From contig JAIEQB010000045.1 of assembly GCA_019748065.1 (NCBI GenBank), positions 1 through 35,245 on the forward strand: 35,245 nt of DNA, given 5' to 3'. The DNA is from Alphaproteobacteria bacterium (lineage in GTDB: Bacteria > Pseudomonadota > Alphaproteobacteria > UBA9655). A program made the translations under genes and the position numbers. This document shows positions 1 to 7,617 of the stretch, in pieces (the first letter of the stretch is position 1; every line of letters starts with the position of its first letter). Below the pieces are notes generated by a model that worked only from the letters and a program-made list of their open reading frames with translations, was not told the DNA's origin and did no database searches.

Positions 1-992
1 TAACGGCGCTCAGGAAGAGGTTGAAGTGCGGGCTTCTCAAGCTCATTGAATTGACTCAATCGCGACCCCGGGAGTTTTTGGAAAGGACGGTTATTCAAGG
101 CATCCAATAGAGGTCTCATCGCACAATTGAGTTCCTGCAGACTCATAAAGACCCGGCTACGGAACTTAGCTAATATATGTCTTTCCGCCTGCAAAACCCC
201 ATTTTCTACTTTTCCCTTATCTTTTGGGGAATTTGGACGGGCTGGAAGCACTGCAACGCTGTAATGAGTTGCCATATCTTGATAGGTTGGATTGATATCA
301 GGCTCGTAAAGATGAGATTTATGAACGCCACTTTTAAGACAATCGGGAACAACAATCTCAGGACACCCCCCAAAGAACTCAAAGGCATTCACATGCGATT
401 TAATCCAGTCAGGAAGAGTCTGAGTCCATGTTGCCTCTACATAGGTAAAGTTTGAAGCGCCAAGCGTTGCCACAAAAATCTGCGCTTCCCCAATTTCACC
501 CGTACTCTTATCCAGAAGAACGGGCATTGTCTTCCCTGCGTAATCTACGAAAAGCTTTTCTCCTGCTTTATGAGGCTGACGCATCCAGACGTCTAAATGC
601 CCGCGCCATTCTCGATATCGATGACAATATTGGCTGTAGCTCAATCCTTGAGGGCTTTGTTGCTTATATTCTGTCCACAAGAGCATCAGAGTCATATGTT
701 TACGCTTTAACTCTTGATGAATATAAGTCCAATCAATTGTTCCTCGCTGTGTCTCATCCTGCGCTTGTGACATTTGAGAAGAGGGATAAAGACACAACTC
801 TAATTGTTCATCCGTATAATCCTCTGGTAAGGGCCAACTTACGTTGGCCTTTTTAGCTCGACTTAAACACTCTCCTACTGTTGTTCTCCCTATACCTATG
901 CTTTTTGCAATTTCTGCATGGCTACAGTTGCGATCAAATCGCAATCTCAGTATCTCTCTTATTTTTCTCATTGATATATGCTTCCTCGACAT
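1..992 (-). CDS. istA: IS21-family transposase IstA (5' part, runs off the left edge)
   Basis: This is the N-terminal 330 or so residues of an IS21-type DDE transposase, read on the minus strand from the ATG at 992 with no stop before base 1. The protein opens with a helix-turn-helix (RKIREILRLRFDRNCSHAEIA, then GRTTVGECLSRAKK). It continues into an RNase-H-like integrase core with FVDYAG (first Asp), EIVVPDCLKSGV (second Asp) and PKDKGKVENGV (Glu). The last visible residues, LQPLPERR, lead into the ERxYEYA-type segment usual in IstA, so the gene continues outside the window; family members are about 500 aa. The second Asp motif has Cys where DN is common. It reads away from the repeat array at 1128-1236, as expected for the first gene of an IS21 element. 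Plus-strand open frames over it are shadows. Confidence 0.93.
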   Translation of the reverse strand, partial: MSRKHISMRKIREILRLRFDRNCSHAEIAKSIGIGRTTVGECLSRAKKANVSWPLPEDYTDEQLELCLYPSSQMSQAQDETQRGTIDWTYIHQELKRKHMTLMLLWTEYKQQSPQGLSYSQYCHRYREWRGHLDVWMRQPHKAGEKLFVDYAGKTMPVLLDKSTGEIGEAQIFVATLGASNFTYVEATWTQTLPDWIKSHVNAFEFFGGCPEIVVPDCLKSGVHKSHLYEPDINPTYQDMATHYSVAVLPARPNSPKDKGKVENGVLQAERHILAKFRSRVFMSLQELNCAMRPLLDALNNRPFQKLPGSRLSQFNELEKPALQPLPERR

Positions 993-1127
993 TTGTTTCT
1001 CTCTCGCTTGTTTAAAGAGAGTACAGTTTAAAACGTATGGTTCTGTACCAAGGATCTTCTTGAAAAGGAGTCCTTAGTGGCAAACGCTGTCTTGGAATTA
1101 TTGTTCGATTAGGGGAGAAATACCCGC

Positions 1128-1236
1128 CCGGATTGGACCAGAATCATCGACCGGATTAAACCAGAATTGATGACCCGATTAAACCAGAATCACTGACCGG
1201 ATTGGACCAGAACACGTGCCCGGATTAAACCAGAAT
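1128..1236. repeat. Five 17-bp direct repeats, exact 23-bp period (IS21 terminal repeats)
   Basis: Five copies of a 17-bp motif of form ccggattRRaccagaat start at 1128, 1151, 1174, 1197 and 1220, each exactly 23 bp after the last. Copies 1 and 4 have GG at the variable positions and copies 2, 3 and 5 have AA; copy 3 starts ccc and copy 4 ends in c. IS21-family ends are known to carry multiple internal repeats that bind the transposase. The array sits just upstream of istA, so it is read as that element's end. The outer boundary is probably within a few bases of 1236-1245. Confidence 0.85.
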
Positions 1237-1264
1237 ATGCAAAAAACTAAAAAAATAAATTGTA

Positions 1265-2248
1265 ATGACAAGAAAACCTCCTAGACCTCCTCGTTTTTAT
1301 ACTCCTGAAGAATGGAAGGAATTTATTAATAAGTGGCAAAATAGTGGCCTTCCACAAAAGGACTTTTGTCGACAATACGAATTAACTTATAGCGCTTTTT
1401 GTCGATGGCAAAATAAAATTAAACATCTTACCTTTGAGCGCTCCCTCCCTAAAGTTTCCTCTACAACTTCTTTTGACTCTCTTTCTCGCACGACTGAGAA
1501 ATCAGAGCTCGTTCAAAAAAAGAAATATAGGAAACCACGCTATTATACGATAGCTCAATGGAAAGAATTTATTGATGATTGGAAACAAAGCGGTCTTTCA
1601 AGAGATGTTTATTGTAGACAAAAAGGTTTAACTTACTCAGCTTTTTTCAGTTGGTCTAAAAAATTAGAAGATCCAGAAGTGGCTAATTTAGCAAGCCTAC
1701 AAGAACGTCCTCGATATACCTTCGAGCAATGGAAAGGATTTGTTGAAGAGTGGGAAAAAAGTGATCTTTCAAGAGAGGCTTATTGTAAACAGAAAGGTTT
1801 AGCTCCCTCAGCTTTTTTCAATTGGTCTAAGAAGTTAGAGGATCCAGAAATGGCTAAAATAGCGAGCCTACAAGAATACACTTATCGTGACCCCAATCAA
1901 AAGAAGGAACTCGTTGAAGAATGGAAAAAAAGCGGTCTTTCAATAGCAAGCTATTGTGCCAAGAATGGGTTAAATCCAGGTAACTTTTATAAATGGAAAC
2001 AGAGATCTCAATCTATAGGGCTCCCTCCACAAGTATTAGAACATCCTCAAAAACAAAAGCCATCTTCGTCTTCTCCTTTTGAAGAACATTTTATACCCGT
2101 GGTGCTTAAGTCACCTTCTCTCAATAACTCTTCTAACGTTCAACCGAGGATAGAAGTTACCTTATCTCAAGGACATCATCTCTCTATCCAAGGTCCTTTT
2201 GATTGGGAGAATCTTATTGCTTTATTAACACCCATTTTAAGGAGCTGA
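1265..2248 (+). CDS. tnpA: IS66 accessory protein TnpA with four tandem HTH-like modules
   Basis: The 327-aa product carries four copies of a module of about 45 residues, near residues 10-53, 91-135, 149-192 and 209-247. The pattern is W-(K/E)-x-F-(I/V)-x-x-W-x-x-S-x-L-x-x-x-x-(Y/F)-C-x-x-x-x-L, then an aromatic-W segment such as AFFSW; it looks like the helix-turn-helix region of IS66 TnpA. The C-terminus (VTLSQGHHLSIQGPFDWENL) is the usual IS66 TnpA tail that reads like LPGGxxIxxxxxFD. One module is normal for the family, so 327 aa is unusually long. Copies 2 and 3, with their linkers (LEDPEVANLASLQE versus LEDPEMAKIASLQE), are very close at DNA level too, pointing to a recent duplication. 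The ATG at 1265 lacks a clear Shine-Dalgarno. tnpB follows after 4 bp. Confidence 0.82.
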   Translation: MTRKPPRPPRFYTPEEWKEFINKWQNSGLPQKDFCRQYELTYSAFCRWQNKIKHLTFERSLPKVSSTTSFDSLSRTTEKSELVQKKKYRKPRYYTIAQWKEFIDDWKQSGLSRDVYCRQKGLTYSAFFSWSKKLEDPEVANLASLQERPRYTFEQWKGFVEEWEKSDLSREAYCKQKGLAPSAFFNWSKKLEDPEMAKIASLQEYTYRDPNQKKELVEEWKKSGLSIASYCAKNGLNPGNFYKWKQRSQSIGLPPQVLEHPQKQKPSSSSPFEEHFIPVVLKSPSLNNSSNVQPRIEVTLSQGHHLSIQGPFDWENLIALLTPILRS

Positions 2249-2252
2249 GAAA

Positions 2253-2600
2253 ATGATATCTTTAGGAATAAAAGTTTTTATTGCTCGTGATCGAGTGAAA
2301 ATGAATAAATCCTATGATGGGCTGAGCCTTTTAGTGAAGGATGCTCTTAAAAAAGATCCATTATCTGGATACATGTTTGTCTTTTTTAATAAGAGATCAA
2401 ATTATATGAAAGCCTTATACTGGGATCGCAATGGATTCTGTATTTGGCAAAAACGACTGGAGAAAGGAACGTTTCGCATTCCCTCTATTGGCAACAGTCA
2501 ATGGGAAGTTAGCTTTCAAGAGCTACAGATGTTGCTTTCAGGGGTCGACGTAAGATATTTACCTACTCCCATCAATATTGAAGAGTATGTAGTCAACTAA
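2253..2600 (+). CDS. tnpB: IS66 Orf2 protein TnpB
   Basis: A 115-aa protein of the IS66 Orf2 family, full length. Diagnostic segments are LLVKDALKKDPLSGYMFVFFNKR, KALYWDRNGFCIWQKRLEKG and the C-terminal LSGVDVR. The family is needed for IS66 transposition but its biochemical role is not settled. The start at 2253 has ggagctgag upstream and lies 4 bp after the tnpA stop; tnpC follows closely, consistent with one polycistronic unit. Confidence 0.92.
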   Translation: MISLGIKVFIARDRVKMNKSYDGLSLLVKDALKKDPLSGYMFVFFNKRSNYMKALYWDRNGFCIWQKRLEKGTFRIPSIGNSQWEVSFQELQMLLSGVDVRYLPTPINIEEYVVN

Positions 2601-2624
2601 AAAGGATTGTTAAGAATAGGGAAA

Positions 2625-3044
2625 ATGAGTATTATTTTCTCTATGATTGCTCGTGAAAATCTACCTAATGATACAGTTGAGCTGAAAGGTCTTGTCTATC
2701 AGCTTCTGGATGTTGTTGAGCAGCAAAAACTTCTTATTGCTAATCAAAATGAACGTATCGAAAATCTCTTTCTCAAGAATGAGGAACAGTCGCAGCAGCT
2801 TCAAACGCAAGCTCAGCAGCTAACAACACAATCTCAGAAAATAGAAGAACAAGCTCATCAAATTGATCAGCTGACCCATCAGGTTAATTCGTTAAAGCGA
2901 CATAGGTTTGGGAAACGGTCTGAAAAAATCCAAGAAGACGACTCAAAACAAAACGATAATAACACCCAAGCTAGCTCACCGGACGCTCACGATCTTACTT
3001 TAGATAAGCTTATCTTAAAGGAAGCCGCAGAGGAAAACTTTTAA
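2625..3044 (+). pseudogene. tnpC: Truncated IS66 transposase TnpC (N-terminal part only)
   Basis: About 139 residues from ATG 2625 (a TTG at 2607 is an alternative start). The protein is a Gln-rich coiled coil with heptad-like repeats (QSQQLQTQAQQLTTQSQKIEEQ) and then SLKRHRFGKRSEK, the standard IS66 TnpC leader motif. It ends at a stop at 3042-3044, before the zinc-binding and DDE regions that fill the rest of the normally 500-aa protein. The DNA after it does not resume the transposase in another frame that I could recognise, so this is a deletion or rearrangement break rather than a single stop. Confidence 0.88.
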
Positions 3045-3284
3045 GCACCGAATGGCAGAGGAAGTGCGCTATTAATACTTGCCTCATTTTTTTTAAAATG
3101 AATATCCCCCACGTCTCCTCCACATTTAATAGGTAGTTGCTAAGACGTTTACAAAATAAGAACAAACGATACAATTTAAAGTTAATTTTCAAAAATGAAT
3201 TCTCTGTAATTTAAAAAGTAATTCTCCCGATCAAATCTTGTTTTTTTCCTTTGACCTTAAAATCTACTTTCACGACAGGTTTAC

Positions 3285-4295
3285 TTAATAAAATATCCTA
3301 GATGTACCACTGGCTCTAACAGAACGAGATTTCCGCAAGTCATTTACGATATTCAAGCGTTTTAGCCATCTATCCCAACCATCATAATTAGCAGAAAAGG
3401 AGGCTCTCCCATGAACAACGCGATAATTATCACAGAAAAAAATATCTCCTGCGGTTAATGATATCTCTTTTAGATTTTTATTAATTGCTTTAATCAGTGA
3501 ATTTAATGCATTTCTGGCCTCTTCATCTTCAGGAAGTTCCATAAAATAAGGATCAATTCGCCAATAAGGATTTTTTGGATCACCAAATAAAACAGGAATT
3601 TCATTGGGTTGAAGGTTAAGTTCTTGCATAGTTTTTTGAGCTTTAGCTATAGAACACTCACTGTTTGCAGAGCTTTCTTGAAGGTGAGAGTTGTCAGGCC
3701 TTATTTTAAAAATAGGCTTAAATAGGGGTTCATATTCTTCTAATGTCAAATCAATTTCTGTATTTGATGCAATCAATGTTGGTGTTTGTGTAGGATTTCT
3801 GATGCACATAAGAGCAATGTAGTCTCCTCTTAGTGGATGAAACGCATCTTCTGTATGCCATTCCAAATGCTCTTTACTACTAAAACCTAATTGATCTGTT
3901 TCGTGTTCTTTTATTGGAAAGATTTCATGAATAATATAGCCTCCTTGTTGAGTTGACCAAGCAATAGGGTATCCTATAAGAGAAGCACATAAAATAAAAT
4001 ATATATCTTCATTAATAGTTGAAAAATAATTATGCTTTTCTTTCCAATGTTGTGGTGACTTTCCTATGCGTTCATTATCTATTTTATATCCACTAATAGC
4101 GCAAGTGGCTGAGACATCCTCATATTGTTTAAAATCATGTAAAAAAGCTCGCAAACCACGAGGAAGATCATGAGCTAGCAGTCCAGCTTGGACTAAAAAT
4201 TTCTCATCCTCCGCAGAATTATATTCTTTAAGAATATCTTTAGTTAAATTATCAATAATCCTATTCTCGGCTTCATCCAAAATATATTTTTTCAT
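3285..4295 (-). CDS. vioC: VioC-like Fe(II)/2-oxoglutarate L-arginine 3-hydroxylase
   Basis: A 336-aa clavaminate-synthase-like oxygenase closest, by remembered sequence, to VioC of viomycin biosynthesis, which hydroxylates free L-arginine at C3. Metal ligands are H147 and E149 in EWHTEDAF and H295 in VVHGRASF; the 2-oxoglutarate-binding Arg lies in WDRWLKRLN. Other VioC-like segments are IRPDNSHLQ (substrate lid) and the C-terminal DLRKSRS...SRI. The region matching VioC's guanidinium-binding RVDGD reads RIDPY, so one of two acidic residues is absent and the substrate could differ (arginine, or a close analogue). ATG 4295 is preferred because aaggga precedes it; a GTG at 4349 would add 18 residues. 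The gene follows the vioD-like gene on the same strand, as an operon. Alternatives are MppO- or OrfP-type beta-hydroxylases. Confidence 0.86.
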   Translation of the reverse strand: MKKYILDEAENRIIDNLTKDILKEYNSAEDEKFLVQAGLLAHDLPRGLRAFLHDFKQYEDVSATCAISGYKIDNERIGKSPQHWKEKHNYFSTINEDIYFILCASLIGYPIAWSTQQGGYIIHEIFPIKEHETDQLGFSSKEHLEWHTEDAFHPLRGDYIALMCIRNPTQTPTLIASNTEIDLTLEEYEPLFKPIFKIRPDNSHLQESSANSECSIAKAQKTMQELNLQPNEIPVLFGDPKNPYWRIDPYFMELPEDEEARNALNSLIKAINKNLKEISLTAGDIFFCDNYRVVHGRASFSANYDGWDRWLKRLNIVNDLRKSRSVRASGTSRIFY

Positions 4296-4352
4296 ATAGT
4301 TTTCCCTTGTTATTGTATGTGCACCTGTCGTCCACGGTATAACTTTCACAGC

Positions 4353-5462
4353 TTACAAAAAACGAATTGATTGGGATAAATTATTCAAACCCTCTTCAAG
4401 CTCTTGAATTGAAGCACCAAATCCAAGTCTTACAAATTCTGGGTACCCAAAACATTTTCCAGGTACAAGTAAGGTCTTTTTTTCTTTAGCAAGATTTATA
4501 CAAAAGTCCTCTGTATCTTTACATCCAAAAATTTTTAAAAATGTACTAACCCCTCCATCAGGTAAACAACCTCCAATTTTATCATTATGGTCATCTAACC
4601 AGGATGAAAGTTTCCTATAATTTAGCTTTATTCGAGGGATAATATTATTTGTTATTTTTTCAATATTTTTTATAAAATGTAACCCGATAAATTCATTCAA
4701 AGGAGAAACATATAAAGATGTATAGTCCTTCATATTCTCACATTTTTTTATAATTGCAGGATCAGAAATGCACCAACCTAATCTCAAACCAGCTAGCCCA
4801 TAACTTTTTGACACAGTTCCAATGTAAACACTTTTATTGTAGAATAAATATGGATTTGGCAAGGGATTATCATGGAATACTATTTCTTCAAAGGCAGCAT
4901 CCCATATTAAGTAGGCACTCTCTACTGATACAATACTAATCAGTTCATCTAATTGGTCTTTTGTTATAGAGACACCTGAAGGGTTATGGGGAAAGTTTAC
5001 AATTACCATACGAGTTTTTGATGATATAAGTTTTCTCAAATCTTCTAAATTAGGTTGAAAATTATTGGAAGAATCTAAGGCCCATTCCTTGACATTACAA
5101 CTCAGAGATTCTGCAAGCTTACCTAATGTATGATAAATTGGCCGTAAGACAATGACCTCATCACCTTTAGATAGCAAAGAATTCAGTAGTAAAAAAATGA
5201 CTTCATTTGAGCCGTTTCCAACCAAAACACTTGAAGGATCTCCGTCACCCCAACGTTGGGAAATGCAGCGTCGAAGTTCATAATTTCCAAATGTTTCACT
5301 ATCATTAAATATAATATTGCCTAGATCATTTGGCACAAGATCAATAAGATTAAATAGCTCTTTTAGAGAAAAATTCTTTACTCCGCTACTACCAATATCA
5401 TATTTAGTAGTAAAATAAAAGGCACGCATCCAATCTTCAAGTAATGGTTTTTCTAAATGCAT
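4353..5462 (-). CDS. vioD: VioD-like PLP enzyme, capreomycidine synthase
   Basis: A 369-aa fold-type I PLP protein. The N-terminus (PLLEDWMRAFYFTTKYDIGSS, then GVKNFSL) follows the VioD pattern of LEDW-YF-KxDI-SSGVxNY rather than HisC or AspC. PLP contacts visible are N160 in NFPHNPSG, D188 in LIWDAAF, Lys219 in GTVSKSYGLAGLRLGW and a carboxylate-binding Arg345 in FVRLGFG. VioD converts 3-hydroxy-L-arginine into the cyclic amino acid capreomycidine by elimination and intramolecular addition. The VioC-like gene immediately downstream supplies the substrate, which supports the call. ATG 5462 has aagga about 9 nt upstream. Other class I/II aminotransferase roles cannot be excluded from sequence alone. 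Confidence 0.85.
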   Translation of the reverse strand: MHLEKPLLEDWMRAFYFTTKYDIGSSGVKNFSLKELFNLIDLVPNDLGNIIFNDSETFGNYELRRCISQRWGDGDPSSVLVGNGSNEVIFLLLNSLLSKGDEVIVLRPIYHTLGKLAESLSCNVKEWALDSSNNFQPNLEDLRKLISSKTRMVIVNFPHNPSGVSITKDQLDELISIVSVESAYLIWDAAFEEIVFHDNPLPNPYLFYNKSVYIGTVSKSYGLAGLRLGWCISDPAIIKKCENMKDYTSLYVSPLNEFIGLHFIKNIEKITNNIIPRIKLNYRKLSSWLDDHNDKIGGCLPDGGVSTFLKIFGCKDTEDFCINLAKEKKTLLVPGKCFGYPEFVRLGFGASIQELEEGLNNLSQSIRFL

Positions 5463-6700
5463 TTTTAAGTTTCCTTTTATATGTTTTCTCGCAGATCACT
5501 GAACATAAAGAGTAAAATAAGAATTCACAAAGGGACGATCCTAACTCTCTTCTTGGAGTTAAAGAATTTTTTACCTTTTGAAAATTTTTTAAAGTATTTT
5601 AGCATTTAAGGAAAGACATACTTTGCACAAATTAAAAGGAAAATGCTTATCCTCACAAGATTGGTTTGTAAGATGTAAATTTTCAAAACTGCTTTTCTAT
5701 ACTCACTCTTGAGACATACTTTAGTGAAATCTAATTTTAATTACAATAAGATTTAGAAAAAACTGTGAATAATTTTAATTTAAAACGTAGTTTCATTTTT
5801 AATTATAAATATTATTTAATTTTTTAAATTAAAACATTTTTTATTTCATCGTAAATATTTTATATCACAAAAAAGCTTTCGACAATTCCTAATTGTATTT
5901 ATAATAAAGACTACGATGCTTTTGCCAGAGATTGCTTGGGAATGTAAAATGTGCCTATCCAATTGTCTCAGTGTAAGGGCTTTATGGAAAATCTTTTGGG
6001 AGTTAAAGCATAAAGAACGATTTGTTTTCCAACGAGATGCGGTTTAGCCAATTTTTGGATAAGATTTTGATGTTTCAGTAGTTTATCCATAGTCCTATAA
6101 CGGTGTTTCTCTACATCAACAGATCCCTAAATTTATACATGGCCAGAAAGTGAAAAAAATATTTTCACTAAAATTCCTTGTTACTCAACGCCTAGGAGAT
6201 CATTTTTTCCATTTTTATGAGGGTAAAGTGTGCTTTAGCTTAAACAAATGGGGAGGTCCCTTTTCTCTGCTTTGCTTATCACCTCATCTATTCCCAAGAC
6301 AATATCTCCCCAATGGAATTGATCAGGACACTTTTTAGTGTATTTTTAATCGATATTTGGGGCAAGATATACAGGCTTTGTCTAGAGTTGAGAATGGATG
6401 AAGTGTGAGATGAAATCAAATAAGCCATTTATAATAAAAGAAAAAAAGGAAAAAGATGGGCTTATTTATACCGATAGGTAATCTGATGGAGAAGAAATGC
6501 CCCTATCGATTGATCAAAGAACTTGTAAATTTTGAAAGTGTTCGCTGTGCTCTTGACGGATGCATTAAGGAAATCAATAGTGAACAATACCCTTGTTCAG
6601 AGTTTTAAGATGCTCTTGTTGCAATACATGGAAGATTTGTCCGATTGGGAACTGTAGGGATTCTTGAGGGAAAGTACTGTAGGCAAATACTTCGGTGACT
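5463..6700. other. AT-rich gene-poor stretch upstream of the vioD-like gene
   Basis: No convincing gene. The bases from about 5740 to 5880 are almost entirely A and T. This must include the promoter of the vioD-vioC unit, but I see no clear -35/-10 pair. The open frame at 6150-6338 (62 aa) has no recognisable domain. The right part probably contains unrecognised 5' sequence of the decayed IS5 transposase. Confidence 0.5.
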
Positions 6701-6718
6701 TTACTTTAGAATACAACA

Positions 6719-7379
6719 CCTGATCACAGTTATTTTGAATATCTAAGGGAGTCTATAGAGCTGGAGAGACTGAAGCCCTACTTTGAGCAATTCTGAGCTG
6801 ATCTTAAAAAAACAAGGCGTAATCCGAGAGATTTTTACGTTTGTAGATGTCTCTCTATTAAAAAGTAAGCTGAGCCTATTGGCAGAGAGAGATAAAGTAA
6901 TCAAGGCTGGAGAAGAGCATTTGAACAATGAAATTATTAAAAAATTTGGGAAAGACAAGCAAGCCCGTATTGGATGTAAGGGGAAAGATACCTTTTGATA
7001 TGGAGACAAGTGTGTGTGAAGTGTAGATATGCCATCAGGATTAGTCCAATAAATCTAATATTGTGTCTGGAAATGTTCATGATTCGCGAGCAGTGGGGGG
7101 CGTATGTCCTGAGGGAGGGGCTTATATGTGGAAAAAGGATTCTGTTGGAAAGCCTGAAAAAGAGGTGCGATGAAGAACATGAAGTTCTCGATTTATCAAG
7201 CGAAATAGTATGAAGGAAAAGAATAAAGATCTTGATCGATATCTGAAAAACTCAGAGCACTTTATGAAAGAGTCTTCTAAAAAGAGAAAAAAATGGCCAG
7301 ATACATTGGGATCCGGAAGAATTTTTTTGCAGAACTCATGCAATTAATAGCTTTCAACTGCAGGCGATTTTTACAAATT
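6719..7379 (+). pseudogene. Decayed IS5-family transposase
   Basis: Fragments of an IS5-type transposase appear in order but in shifting frames with stops. They are: DHSYFEYLRESIELERLKPYFEQF (from about 6722; two pieces of the early catalytic domain), GVIREIFTFVDVSLLKSKLS (first Asp), ERDKVIKAGEEHLNNEI, KQARIGCKGKDTFWYG (about 6950-7000), NVHDSRAVGGVCPEGGAY (second Asp region, about 7060-7125), MKEKNKDLDRYL (about 7210-7245) and ARYIGIRKNFFAELMQLI with AFNCRRFLQ (about 7293-7379). Several frameshifts and stops make it nonfunctional. Its 5' end probably extends left of 6719. It separates the vio-like pair from the rest of the peptide locus. Confidence 0.82.
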
Positions 7380-7464
7380 AGAGATTAAATTCCAAAGAAT
7401 TTTGTCCTTTCAGCAGGATGATCATGCCAAAAGTCTAACAGAGATAATCTAAAACTCAGAAAAA

Positions 7465-7486
7465 TATCCCCCTTTCAAAAGGGAAT
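7465..7486 (-). terminator. Possible weak terminator downstream of the cmlA-like gene
   Basis: Read on the minus strand there is a short ccctt/aaggg hairpin followed by a T-rich stretch (atattttt). It lies about 130 bp after the stop of the minus-strand gene ending at 7618. The stem is short, so this is tentative. Confidence 0.3.
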
Positions 7487-7617
7487 TAAGCGAGAGGATT
7501 CTCTGCTAATTTTAACTCCCTTATCTCCCAATCTTAACAATACTAATTTCAGGCATGCCCATACACGAATATTTTAGATAGTATAAAAATTAAAGAAATA
7601 CATATAAACTGTGAAGT

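Larger units (their letters stand above)
1..1240 (-). mobile_element. IS21-family element, one end and istA 5' portion
   Basis: The istA gene on the minus strand plus the five-copy repeat array mark one end of an IS21 element whose other end and istB lie left of the window. The right boundary is placed near 1240 by the last repeat copy; no target duplication could be confirmed. It lies directly against the IS66 tnpA gene, whose start codon is only 29 bp past the last repeat, so the IS66 left inverted repeat seems to have been displaced or lost. Confidence 0.7.
1241..3044 (+). mobile_element. Truncated IS66-family element (tnpA, tnpB, partial tnpC)
   Basis: Three consecutive plus-strand genes match the IS66 order: a repeat-rich TnpA, a TnpB (Orf2) and a TnpC transposase cut to its N-terminal coiled-coil part. 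No inverted repeats were recognised at either end. The left end abuts the IS21 repeat array and the right end breaks at about 3044, before any DDE residue, so the element cannot move by itself. Confidence 0.85.

Noticed and set aside
177..1077. Three plus-strand open frames (177-455, 452-856, 844-1077)
   Set aside because: They are opposite-strand shadows of istA, which reads continuously on the minus strand with family motifs.
1128..1236. CRISPR array, because of regular repeats and spacers
   Set aside because: Repeats are 17 bp and spacers only 6 bp; they sit at the end of an IS21 element and there are no cas genes.
3285..4349. Taurine dioxygenase (TauD)
   Set aside because: HTEDAF, the RPDNSHLQ lid and the partner VioD-like gene fit the VioC branch better.
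5876..6340. Possible gene remnants, including the 62-aa frame at 6150
   Set aside because: No family pattern in any frame; left as unassigned sequence.
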